A stretch of 5,179 nt of DNA from Clostridiaceae bacterium UBA6085 (GCA_002428605.1 DIXH01000008.1:1-5179), one strand, 5' to 3'. Counted from the first letter of the stretch, positions 1 through 5,179 are shown. Notes: generated from the sequence alone by a model not told the origin. Translations and numbers: made by a program.

Positions 1-1428
1 CAGACAGGAACAGGAAAGACACTTGCATTTGCAGCGCCTATACTGAGCAAGCTCACACCGAAGGGAAAGGTCTCAGCGATAGTCCTTACACCTACAAGAG
101 AGCTCGCCATACAGGTTAACGAAGAGATCAACACGATCGCGAAGCATGTAAGGGTAAAGCTTCTCCCGGTATACGGCGGACAGCCGATAGACAGGCAGAT
201 AAGGGCTTTAAGGAGCGGAATCGACATAGTTGTCGGAACTCCTGGAAGAGTCATTGACCTCATGGACAGGGGAATACTTCATCTTGAAGAGGTTGATTTC
301 CTTGTACTTGACGAGGCGGACGAGATGCTCAACATGGGATTCATCGAGGATATCGAGAGGATCATGAGGGACATGAACGAGGATAAGCAGACAATGCTGT
401 TCTCGGCAACAATGCCAAAGGAAATAAAGACACTTTCAAAGAGATACATGAAGGAAGACAGGGAGCACATAACAGTGGTGAACAACACCATGACCGTATC
501 AACTGTCGACCAGTTCTACTTTGAAGTTAAGCACTCAGACAGGTTCGAGTCGCTCTGCAGGATCATGGATGCTGAAGAGATGGACTCAGTAATCATATTC
601 TGCAAGACAAAGAGAGGCGTTGACGAGCTGGTTGACTCACTATCCGCAAGAGGCTACAATGCAGCCGGAATGCACGGAGACATGAACCAGAACCAGAGAA
701 TATCGACACTTGCCAAGTTCAAGGAAAAGAACCTTGAATTCCTTGTTGCAACTGATGTAGCGGCAAGAGGAATAGACGTCGAGAACATCTCTCATGTCAT
801 AAACTATGACCTTCCTCAGGACACAGAATCCTATGTCCACAGGATAGGAAGGACAGGAAGAGCCAGGAAGGAAGGAATAGCCTACACTCTGGTAACTCCA
901 AGGGAATACCTCCAGCTCAAGGACATCGAGAGGATGACGAAGAGCAAGATAAAGAGGAAGGACATTCCTACAATAGACGATATATTCAGCTCCAAGTACA
1001 AGAACATCCTCAGCAGGATAACAAAGGAACTTGAGGACGAGAAGTACAAGAGGTTCGTTCCGCTTGTTGCAGAGCTCGATGAGAACTACAACATGATAGA
1101 CGTATCTGCAGCCCTCATGAACCTGATTTACAAGGATGAGCTGAGCTTCGAGTACACACAGAACAGCCTCACCAAGCCTAAGACACAGGTAAGGCTCTTC
1201 ATAAACGTGGGATCGATGGACAAGCTTTCACCAAAGAAGCTGCTTGAGTTCCTTACAGAGCATGCAGGAACAAACAGCGATGACATCGGAACTATCGACA
1301 TACTTCCTAAGTTCACATTCGTGAATGTCAAGGATGGCGTCGAGGACAGGGTAGTCAAGTACTGCAGCGGAAAGAAGCTTTCAGGAAGAAGAGCGAATAT
1401 CGAAGTCGCTGCTAACAGAAAGAACTAA
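1..1428 (+). CDS. DEAD-box ATP-dependent RNA helicase with C-terminal DbpA-type RNA-binding domain (5' partial)
   Basis: This enzyme uses ATP to unwind or remodel structured RNA in the cytoplasm; relatives act in ribosome assembly, RNA decay and cold growth. The frame is open from base 1, and 475 residues are visible. The motifs run in the family order: motif I QTGTGKT (1-7), Ia PTREL (31-35), GG (59-60), Ib TPGR (80-83), II DEAD (104-107), III SAT (135-137), V DVAARGID (252-259) and VI HRIGRTGR (280-287). After RecA2 comes a helical linker, then an RRM-like DbpA RNA-binding domain (about 397-470) with basic patches near its end. Motif I usually lies near residue 45-55, so only the Q motif and N-terminus are missing; the full protein would be about 520-530 aa. 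An in-frame ATG at 262 is internal, since motifs I, Ia and Ib precede it. The architecture fits DeaD/CshA/DbpA-type helicases; which subfamily is not certain. A strong terminator follows 7 bp after the stop, so it is the last gene of its transcript. Confidence 0.97.
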   Translation, partial: QTGTGKTLAFAAPILSKLTPKGKVSAIVLTPTRELAIQVNEEINTIAKHVRVKLLPVYGGQPIDRQIRALRSGIDIVVGTPGRVIDLMDRGILHLEEVDFLVLDEADEMLNMGFIEDIERIMRDMNEDKQTMLFSATMPKEIKTLSKRYMKEDREHITVVNNTMTVSTVDQFYFEVKHSDRFESLCRIMDAEEMDSVIIFCKTKRGVDELVDSLSARGYNAAGMHGDMNQNQRISTLAKFKEKNLEFLVATDVAARGIDVENISHVINYDLPQDTESYVHRIGRTGRARKEGIAYTLVTPREYLQLKDIERMTKSKIKRKDIPTIDDIFSSKYKNILSRITKELEDEKYKRFVPLVAELDENYNMIDVSAALMNLIYKDELSFEYTQNSLTKPKTQVRLFINVGSMDKLSPKKLLEFLTEHAGTNSDDIGTIDILPKFTFVNVKDGVEDRVVKYCSGKKLSGRRANIEVAANRKN

Positions 1429-1435
1429 TGAATTC

Positions 1436-1487
1436 AAAAGACGGAAACTATGGGACCTTCGGGACCCTATGGTTCCGTCTTTTTTTT
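1436..1487 (+). terminator. Rho-independent terminator of the helicase gene, with UUCG tetraloop
   Basis: The long imperfect hairpin has lower arm AAAAGACGGAA (1436-1446) pairing with TTCCGTCTTTT. A CTAT/ATGG segment, one G-U pair included, continues the stem. The top is GGGACC-TTCG-GGACCC, with a single A-A mismatch below a C(UUCG)G tetraloop, a very stable RNA loop. The 3' arm runs into eight or more Ts. It starts 7 bp after the helicase stop and separates that gene from the downstream operon. The A-run at the 5' base could let it also work on the reverse strand, but no reverse gene needs it. Confidence 0.93.
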
Positions 1488-1495
1488 GCTTGTTA

Positions 1496-1524
1496 TTGGT
1501 AAACCACGTGTTGAATGATACACT
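1496..1524 (+). promoter_or_regulatory. Candidate sigma-A promoter for the four-gene operon
   Basis: TTGGTA (1496-1501) as -35 and TACACT (1519-1524) as -10 are 17 bp apart, and TGA directly before the -10 gives an extended -10 (TGn). Each hexamer matches consensus at 4 of 6 positions. The predicted start lies near 1531, giving a leader of about 70 nt before the dehydrogenase ATG. It lies just after the helicase terminator, where a new promoter is required. The hexamers are imperfect, so the exact site is an inference. Confidence 0.45.
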
Positions 1525-1548
1525 GTATGTATGGAAAAGAAACACGTG
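1505..1548. repeat. Nested inverted repeats around the operon promoter (possible operator)
   Basis: CACGTGTT (1505-1512) and AACACGTG (1541-1548) form an 8-bp inverted repeat; both cores are the palindrome CACGTG, so CACGTGT also occurs as a direct repeat with 38-bp spacing. Nearly centred between them is a second palindrome, ATACA-C-TGTAT (1518-1528), which overlaps the candidate -10. The left copy falls between the -35 and -10 and the right copy just past the predicted start, where a repressor would bind. No known regulator motif is recognised; chance cannot be excluded. Confidence 0.4.
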
Positions 1549-1590
1549 TGCCCAGGGGAAACGGGCTATGTGTCTCATAAATGTAGCTAT

Positions 1591-1598
1591 AGGGAGGA
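1591..1598 (+). promoter_or_regulatory. Ribosome binding site that sets the dehydrogenase start
   Basis: AGGGAGGA lies 6 nt before the ATG at 1604. The same frame stays open back to an ATG at 1469, but that ATG lies inside the terminator hairpin and has no binding site, so the start at 1604 is preferred. Confidence 0.85.
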
Positions 1599-1603
1599 CA
1601 GTT

Positions 1604-2551
1604 ATGATCGTAAATATAGTAGAGAGGCATTTCCTTAGCAAGGAAGCAGCTGACTTCATCAGAAAGGAAACTGGTGAGGAGATCATTGATATCATGGATA
1701 TCGAGAAGGAGAAGGACACGCTGGTAAAGGCTGAAGCGATAATTTCACAGAGAAAGCTTACAGACGAGCTGGTAAAGGAATGCCGGGACCTTAAATGGAT
1801 CCAGTCATTCAGCGCAGGTGTAAACGTACTGCCGCTCCAGACTCTTAAGGAAATGGGAGTCAAAGTAACCAACACATCAGGGATCCACGCTCCACAGATG
1901 ACTGACCTTGCAATGGGTATGATCCTTGCATTTTCAAGGTCACTAGTTGAGCACATAAGGTACCAGAAGACTCTTCGGTGGACACAGGAGTTCAGCTATC
2001 GCGAGCTTCTTGACTCAGAACTCCTTATTATCGGCTCGGGCAAGATTGGTGAAATGCTTGCAATGAAGGCGAAGGCCTTCGGCATGAGGACCGTCGGAAT
2101 AAAGAGGACAGTGACACCTCTTGAAAATTTCGATGAAGTCAGACCTGTATCTGAACTTAAGGATGCAATGAAGACTGCCGACTATATAGTCATTCTCCTG
2201 CCACTGACCTCTGAGACCAGGAATCTCGTAGATGCTGAGGCTCTTGGCTGCATGAAGGAAAGTGCAGTTTTTGTGAACCTTGGAAGAGGTCCGATAGTGG
2301 ATGAGAATGCCCTCATTGAGATCTTAAGGAAAAAGAAGATCAGAGGTGCTGCGCTTGATGTATACAAGAGGGAACCTCTGCCGGATGACAGTCCTCTATG
2401 GGAGCTCGACAATGTCATAATGACGCCGCATGTTGGCGGATGGGGACCAGGCAATGAGATGCGCGGGGCAAGGCTCGTCGTAGATAACATAAGAAGGTTC
2501 AGAAAGGGAGAGAAGCTGATAAATGTTGTAGATCCTGATATGGGCTACTAG
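1604..2551 (+). CDS. D-isomer-specific 2-hydroxyacid dehydrogenase
   Basis: This is a cytoplasmic NAD(P)-dependent oxidoreductase that interconverts a 2-keto acid and its D-2-hydroxy acid; the substrate cannot be told from sequence. It has 315 aa, normal for the family (about 310-340). Residues 1-~95 and the extreme C-terminus form the substrate-binding domain, and the middle is a Rossmann cofactor domain. Visible landmarks are GSGKIG (144-149, GxGxxG), the signature with catalytic Arg228 (NLGRGPIVDENAL), Glu257 (YKREPLP) and His276 (TPHVGGW). After the second Rossmann strand, where NAD enzymes usually carry Asp, there is Lys167-Arg168 (GIKRT), which points to a possible NADP(H) preference. 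The start is ATG 1604 behind AGGGAGGA. It is the first gene of a likely four-gene operon; the next gene begins 10 bp after its stop. It could be named glyoxylate/hydroxypyruvate reductase, phosphoglycerate dehydrogenase-like or ketopantoate-type reductase; family confidence is high, specificity unknown. Confidence 0.95.
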   Translation: MIVNIVERHFLSKEAADFIRKETGEEIIDIMDIEKEKDTLVKAEAIISQRKLTDELVKECRDLKWIQSFSAGVNVLPLQTLKEMGVKVTNTSGIHAPQMTDLAMGMILAFSRSLVEHIRYQKTLRWTQEFSYRELLDSELLIIGSGKIGEMLAMKAKAFGMRTVGIKRTVTPLENFDEVRPVSELKDAMKTADYIVILLPLTSETRNLVDAEALGCMKESAVFVNLGRGPIVDENALIEILRKKKIRGAALDVYKREPLPDDSPLWELDNVIMTPHVGGWGPGNEMRGARLVVDNIRRFRKGEKLINVVDPDMGY

Positions 2552-2555
2552 GAGG
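2550..2555 (+). promoter_or_regulatory. AGGAGG ribosome binding site deciding GTG 2559 versus ATG 2562
   Basis: A perfect AGGAGG overlaps the TAG stop of the dehydrogenase. It sits 3 nt from an in-frame GTG (2559) and 6 nt from the ATG at 2562. The spacing favours ATG 2562. The overlap with the upstream stop suggests translational coupling. Confidence 0.8.
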
Positions 2556-2561
2556 TATGTG

Positions 2562-3278
2562 ATGAAGAATTTTCTAAGAGCGATTGCAGTACTGCTGGTA
2601 GTGGTTCTTGTTGCGTTCGGGATATTCTGGTTCACGGATTCAAGGTACTCGCTTGCTGCGAAAAGCTATCTCAAGATAAGCTCAGCTGATGCTGCATCCG
2701 TAGAATTCGATGCATCAGGCGGAAGGCTCATGGGTGTTTCAGGAACCATGCAGGTGGACAACAAGGGCGACAAGTCCATGACTGACGTCACTTTGTCCAC
2801 ATCGCTGTTTGCCCTGGCAGTATCCATATACACTGAAGGTGAGGATGCCTGGGTAAAGACAAGCTTCTCACAGGACTGGATCAAGGCTGAAAAGGGTGAA
2901 TCAACAGGTGGAATAGAGATACCTGCTGAAAAGCTGAAGGAAATAAAGGTCATGGATGTCCTTAAGGTGCTGTCACAGTTTGACAGGACTGAATCCGGTG
3001 ACGACATCATCCTAAGCACCACAGATGCATTTACCACTGACCAGCTTAAGGAAGCGCTCGCGACAGTCATACCAAATGAGTATTTTGCGACTGAAAGCTG
3101 GAACATAAAGTCATATGAGATGAAGATGGTATTCTCAAAAAGTACAAAGCTTATCAAGTCTGTCGGACTTACGACAGTACAGGAGATGATGGGCATGGAC
3201 ATCGAGCTGAAGGCTTCGGCTGCACTTAAGGGCCTTGGTGCCGACGTTGTTGTTACAAGACCATCAGATTTACCATGA
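2562..3278 (+). CDS. Membrane-anchored extracytoplasmic protein of unknown function
   Basis: I do not recognise a named family with certainty. The 238-residue product has a short basic N-terminus and one strong hydrophobic segment (about 7-24), followed by a polar domain. This suggests an N-in signal anchor with the rest outside the cytoplasm. There is no lipobox and no cysteine anywhere, so it is not a lipoprotein. The outer part alternates polar and hydrophobic residues in strand-like stretches. It contains WVKTSFSQDWIK (97-108), reminiscent of the 'YVKM...W' strands of Gram-positive LolA/LppX-like (DUF6612-type) surface proteins; that match is a weak inference. Charged helical segments (about 120-140) separate the strand regions. 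It is the second gene of the likely operon, 10 bp after the dehydrogenase and 30 bp before the thioesterase. The start is placed at ATG 2562 because of AGGAGG spacing. A role in binding a lipid or other hydrophobic ligand outside the cell is possible but unproven. Confidence 0.85.
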   Translation: MKNFLRAIAVLLVVVLVAFGIFWFTDSRYSLAAKSYLKISSADAASVEFDASGGRLMGVSGTMQVDNKGDKSMTDVTLSTSLFALAVSIYTEGEDAWVKTSFSQDWIKAEKGESTGGIEIPAEKLKEIKVMDVLKVLSQFDRTESGDDIILSTTDAFTTDQLKEALATVIPNEYFATESWNIKSYEMKMVFSKSTKLIKSVGLTTVQEMMGMDIELKASAALKGLGADVVVTRPSDLP

Positions 3279-3308
3279 TCGGTATAAACTTCAAGGAAAG
3301 GTGAAAAA

Positions 3309-3779
3309 ATGCAGAATAAGATAATGGAAAACATAAACTTTCCCATGGCAGAGACAAGCCTGTTCATGGAGCCGATCCATTCAAACTATTTGGGGAATGT
3401 CCACGGTGGCGAGCTTATGAAGCTTATGGACAGCACCGCAGGAATAGCGGCATCCAAGCATGCAAAAGGGCAGGTAGTCACAGCGAGGGTCGATGAGATA
3501 GTGTTCCACAAGGCCATAAATATTGGAGACCTTGTAAGGTGCATAGCCCAGGTGGCATATGTAGGAAACACCTCGATGCAGGTGCTTGTCAATGTCATGG
3601 TCTACAGGCTTGGCGACTATTCCGACTCAACTACCGCGCTTACTGCTTTCTTTACAATGGTCCATATGGACTATGACGGGAAACCAAAGGCTGTAGTCAA
3701 GCTGAACCCTGTGACAAAAGAAGAGAAGTTCCTTTACTCACTTGGAGAGTACAAATACAGGGCAATAAGAGGCAAATAG
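3309..3779 (+). CDS. Acyl-CoA thioesterase, hot-dog fold (YkhA/YciA type)
   Basis: It hydrolyses acyl-CoA to free acid and CoA in the cytoplasm, and may tune CoA or acyl pools. The 156 aa match a single hot-dog domain, slightly short of the 160-175 usual for YkhA. The N-terminal signature is clear: Asn26 in SNYLGNVHGGEL, the HGG turn (32-34), then the long central helix with Asp41 in LMDSTAGIAA. In this family the Asn and Asp are the residues linked to catalysis. The following strands VTARVDEIVFHKAINIGDLV (57-76) are typical of the fold. GAAAGGTGA ends a few bases before ATG 3309, supporting the start. It is the third gene of the operon; its stop is followed after 1 bp by the next ATG, so the two are probably coupled. 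Chain-length preference cannot be read from the sequence. Confidence 0.93.
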   Translation: MQNKIMENINFPMAETSLFMEPIHSNYLGNVHGGELMKLMDSTAGIAASKHAKGQVVTARVDEIVFHKAINIGDLVRCIAQVAYVGNTSMQVLVNVMVYRLGDYSDSTTALTAFFTMVHMDYDGKPKAVVKLNPVTKEEKFLYSLGEYKYRAIRGK

Positions 3780-3780
3780 G

Positions 3781-4203
3781 ATGGAACATGAGAGGTTCTG
3801 GTCAAAAAGGGATATATTGTACGAAATTCTTGTCCTGTTTGCGATTTCTTCAGCGTCTGCAGCGGTCTTCATGGTACCGGAGGAAGAAAGGCTTGTTGTC
3901 ATTCTTCTGCTTCTCCCGGTATGGGTATTCCTTGCTTCCCTTTGGTTCTTCACATGGTATGAGCTGAAGGATGACCATCTATATGCAAGAAGCGGACCTT
4001 TCGTAGAGAGGATACCCTATGACAGGATAAGGAGCATCAAGGAGTCCAGGAACCTATGGTCATCGATGGCGTTGTCCCTTGACAGGCTTGAGATCAGGCA
4101 GCACGACAAGGGCTTCGTGACCGGAACGACGTACATATCACCGCTCGACAAGCAGCGGTTCATGGAACTTCTTAAGTCAAGGTGTAATAACCTTCAGGAA
4201 TAG
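3781..4203 (+). CDS. Two-helix membrane protein with bacterial PH-like domain (bPH_4/DUF1200 type)
   Basis: This small integral membrane protein has 140 aa. Two hydrophobic segments (about 12-32 and 38-58) form a hairpin, leaving the N-terminus and the C-terminal domain on the same side, probably cytoplasmic. Residues 60-135 follow the bacterial PH-like pattern seen in the DUF1200 group: YELKDDHLYARSG, then RIPYDRIRSIKES, then SSMALSLDRLEI, then YISPLDKQRFMELL. The biochemical role of this family is not established; binding membrane or protein partners is commonly supposed. The ATG lies 1 bp after the thioesterase stop, with AAGAGG (3767-3772) inside the end of that gene at 8-nt spacing, so translation is likely coupled. 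It is the last gene of the operon, and its TAG stop forms the first bases of the terminator stem. Confidence 0.88.
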   Translation: MEHERFWSKRDILYEILVLFAISSASAAVFMVPEEERLVVILLLLPVWVFLASLWFFTWYELKDDHLYARSGPFVERIPYDRIRSIKESRNLWSSMALSLDRLEIRQHDKGFVTGTTYISPLDKQRFMELLKSRCNNLQE

Positions 4204-4239
4204 ATAAAGGGGCAGGTAAAAAACCTGCCCCTTTATCTA
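4201..4239. terminator. Perfect 17-bp inverted repeat, bidirectional terminator between converging genes
   Basis: TAGATAAAGGGGCAGGT (4201-4217), loop AAAAA (4218-4222) and an exact reverse complement (4223-4239) form a perfect stem. The GC-rich core is at the top; below it the 3' arm reads TTTATCTATT instead of an uninterrupted T-run. On the reverse strand the structure is the same with a T loop, so it can end both the operon and the reverse-strand YbjQ-family gene. The first three bases are the stop codon of the PH-domain gene. Confidence 0.88.
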
Positions 4240-4314
4240 TTGGGATAAATCACCGGGAATTAACAGATAACATCAAACCGCTGACTAAAAAACAGCTAAC
4301 AGAAAGAGCCAAAA

Positions 4315-4635
4315 TTACTCAACGTAGACAGCCGTTCCTGATGCTGTGACCATGAGCATGTTTCCGCCCTGTCCCAGAGTCTCGTAATCGATCTTTACTC
4401 CGACTACGGCATTTGCGCCGAGTGCTGCCGCTCTGTCTTCGAGCTCTCTCAGTGCTGTGATCCTGGCTTCGATAAGCTCGTTCTCATAGGAGCCTGACCT
4501 TCCTCCGAAAATGTTTGATAGTCCTGCTGCGAAGTCCTTAACGAAGTTGACTCCGGCGACTACCTCCCCGAATACTATACCCTTGTAGCTTGTGATCTTT
4601 CTTCCCTCAACACCTGTGGTTGTAGTTACTACCAT
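4315..4635 (-). CDS. YbjQ/UPF0145 family protein (heavy-metal-binding domain family)
   Basis: This is a small cytoplasmic protein of 106 aa, the typical length for the family. UPF0145 (DUF74) proteins are called putative heavy-metal-binding from structure, where they form pentamers; their actual role is not established. Visible landmarks are the N-terminal strand MVVTTTTGVEGRKI, the segment YKGIVFGEVVAG (17-28), GGRSGSYE (44-51) before the long helix, then GANAVVGVKIDYE (73-85) and a closing strand VTASGTAVYVE. There is no cysteine or histidine, so classical metal ligands are lacking. The start is ATG at 4635-4633, with AGGAGA (4648-4643) 7 nt upstream. It converges on the PH-domain gene; the shared inverted repeat at 4201-4239 lies 75 bp past its stop. 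It appears to be a single-gene transcript. Confidence 0.95.
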   Translation of the reverse strand: MVVTTTTGVEGRKITSYKGIVFGEVVAGVNFVKDFAAGLSNIFGGRSGSYENELIEARITALRELEDRAAALGANAVVGVKIDYETLGQGGNMLMVTASGTAVYVE

Positions 4636-4677
4636 ATCGATCTCTCCTGCCTTTCTTCATATTGGTCCGTTGCAAAT

Positions 4678-4700
4678 ATTATAAACCTATGGAGATTATA
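4678..4700 (-). promoter_or_regulatory. Candidate -10 elements for the YbjQ-family gene
   Basis: Read on the reverse strand, two perfect TATAAT hexamers occur at 4700-4695 and 4683-4678. From the nearer one, transcription would begin around 4671, leaving a leader of about 35 nt. No good TTGACA-like -35 stands at 17 bp from either, so which is used is unclear; the AT-rich surroundings make chance hits possible. Confidence 0.42.
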
Positions 4701-4773
4701 GATGAGCCTTTTAATTGAAATTTAACCAGGCGTGAGAGCGGGGTTTTGTTTTTGAGCCTCAAAACCTAATTGT

Positions 4774-4802
4774 TTTTCATACTGGGACTTTTATGGTATA
4801 AC
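4774..4802 (+). promoter_or_regulatory. Forward promoter-like sequence with extended -10
   Basis: TTTTCA (4774-4779), a 17-bp spacer and TATAAC (4797-4802) preceded by TGG form an extended -10 arrangement; the -10 matches consensus at 5 of 6. A transcript would begin near 4809, enter the hairpin at 4828-4860 at once, and otherwise run antisense to the reverse-strand gene. No forward gene lies downstream in the window. Confidence 0.35.
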
Positions 4803-4827
4803 CTGACTTTTACAGTTAAAAAGAGAC

Positions 4828-4860
4828 AAACCCTTGAGACCTATTCGGCCGCAAGGGTTT
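4828..4860 (-). terminator. Hairpin terminator of the right-edge reverse-strand gene
   Basis: AAACCCTTG (4828-4836) pairs exactly with CAAGGGTTT (4852-4860), a 9-bp stem. The inner GACC/GGCC segment can add a further short stem. On the reverse strand the 3' arm ends in TTT, followed by GTCTC and then five Ts, a moderate U-tract. It starts 33 bp past the stop at 4894, which fits a terminator for that gene. On the forward strand it is followed by TAGTATTAATT, a weaker fit. Confidence 0.65.
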
Positions 4861-4893
4861 TAGTATTAATTGCGTGATTATTGGCTGTAGTGC

Positions 4894-5179
4894 TTAAACA
4901 GTATAGCTTATCTTTTTGATGAACCGTGTGAATGATTCTTGCTTACATTCAACCTCATAGAAGTCTGTGCCGAATGTCTTTTGTATCAGCTGGTAGTCTT
5001 GCGCAATCTCATCTTGTGTTGAAAACACTAGCGTATCCACTAGTTCACCCTTCTTGTTCTTTCTTTTCACGAATGCGATGCTTCCGCCAACATCGTCACA
5101 GTCCACGTAGCCTCCTCGCCTGACCTTACAGTTAGCAGCGTTAAGGGCTCTGACGATTCTCTCGGATGAAAGTGCCTCC
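4894..5179 (-). CDS. Unrecognised protein, C-terminal part (5' partial at window edge)
   Basis: The reverse frame is open from the window edge (first full codon at 5178) to a TAA at 4894, giving 95 residues. I do not recognise the family. The visible part is soluble, with no membrane segment. A helical SSERIVRALNAANC is followed by RRGGYVDCDDVGGSIAFVKRK, a strand LVDTLVFST, the helix DEIAQDYQLIQKTFG and a closing YEVECKQESFTRFIKKISYTV, an alternating alpha/beta pattern. Three cysteines are visible. An in-frame GTG at 5106 has AGGAGG 4 nt before it, but that sequence encodes Arg-Arg-Gly-Gly in a frame that stays open upstream, so I prefer a longer protein. Glutamine is CAA in four of five codons, whereas all 31 glutamine codons of the other six genes are CAG, which suggests a different origin. 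A hairpin terminator follows 33 bp downstream. Confidence 0.7.
   Translation of the reverse strand, partial: EALSSERIVRALNAANCKVRRGGYVDCDDVGGSIAFVKRKNKKGELVDTLVFSTQDEIAQDYQLIQKTFGTDFYEVECKQESFTRFIKKISYTV

Larger units (their letters stand above)
4636..4893. other. 258-bp AT-rich intergenic region without a gene
   Basis: No open frame with a ribosome binding site is seen on either strand. The region holds the YbjQ leader and -10 candidates at its left end. It also holds a short T/A-rich pair of inverted repeats (GGTTTTG 4742-4748 with CAAAACC 4760-4766; overlapping alternative TTTTGA-GCC-TCAAAA 4750-4764), a forward promoter-like sequence (4774-4802) and a terminator-like hairpin (4828-4860). 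Confidence 0.6.

Noticed and set aside
262..264. ATG 262 as the helicase start
   Set aside because: Motifs I, Ia and Ib lie in the same frame upstream; the gene simply begins before the window.
1469..1603. N-terminal extension of the dehydrogenase starting at ATG 1469
   Set aside because: The ATG lies inside the terminator hairpin, has no ribosome binding site, and the 45 added residues do not look like the family. ATG 1604 follows AGGGAGGA at 6 nt.
1381..1956. Reverse-strand open frame of 191 codons across the terminator and the dehydrogenase start
   Set aside because: It crosses a strong terminator and a coding gene, has low-complexity Ser-rich translation and no family match by eye.
2666..3367. 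Long reverse-strand open frame of 233 codons opposite the exported protein gene
   Set aside because: It lies antisense to two genes with good binding sites, is rich in Ser/Met as expected of a complement reading, and has no recognisable domain.
4742..4766. GGTTTTG/CAAAACC inverted repeat as a terminator
   Set aside because: The stem is short and AT-rich with a competing alternative pairing, and no gene ends next to it.
4932..5123. Forward-strand open frame of 63 codons at the right edge
   Set aside because: It is the complement of the better-supported reverse gene, with no binding site and an implausible Ser/His/Arg-rich product.
1..5179. CRISPR arrays, insertion sequences, tRNA or rRNA genes, riboswitches
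   Set aside because: No regularly spaced repeats, transposase-like frames, terminal repeats with target duplications, tRNA-like cloverleaf or known riboswitch core was seen on either strand.

Overview
The window looks like ordinary chromosomal DNA from a Firmicute, most likely a Clostridia-type anaerobe. Evidence: strong AGGAGG-type ribosome binding sites, near-exclusive AGG/AGA arginine codons at moderate GC, tight same-strand gene packing, rho-independent terminators, and families common in that group (DbpA-domain DEAD-box helicase, hot-dog acyl-CoA thioesterase, YbjQ/UPF0145 protein). The lineage is an inference; no marker gene fixes it.

Layout. (1) 1-1428, +: a DEAD-box RNA helicase missing its first ~45-55 residues at the window edge, closed by a UUCG-tetraloop terminator (1436-1487). 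(2) 1496-4239, +: a likely four-gene operon. A candidate promoter near 1496-1524 sits among small palindromes. It is followed by a D-2-hydroxyacid dehydrogenase (1604-2551), a membrane-anchored extracytoplasmic protein of unknown function (2562-3278), a YkhA/YciA-type acyl-CoA thioesterase (3309-3779) and a two-helix membrane protein with a bacterial PH-like domain (3781-4203). Spacings are 10, 30 and 1 bp. A perfect 17-bp inverted repeat that begins at the last stop codon closes the operon and can also serve the converging gene. (3) 4315-4635, -: a YbjQ/UPF0145 protein with its own upstream -10 elements. (4) 4636-4893: a 258-bp AT-rich spacer with a terminator-like hairpin and a forward promoter-like sequence. 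(5) 4894-5179, -: the C-terminal part of an unrecognised protein running off the window, with glutamine codon use unlike every other gene here.

How the genes work together: the helicase is an RNA-remodelling housekeeping enzyme, independent of what follows. The operon pairs two soluble metabolic enzymes (2-hydroxy/2-keto acid redox and acyl-CoA hydrolysis) with two envelope proteins. No shared pathway can be read from the sequence. I see no CRISPR array, mobile element, tRNA or rRNA, and no convincing novel defence or biosynthetic system. The points most worth following are the foreign-looking right-edge gene, the nested palindromes at the operon promoter, and the basic residues in the dehydrogenase cofactor pocket.
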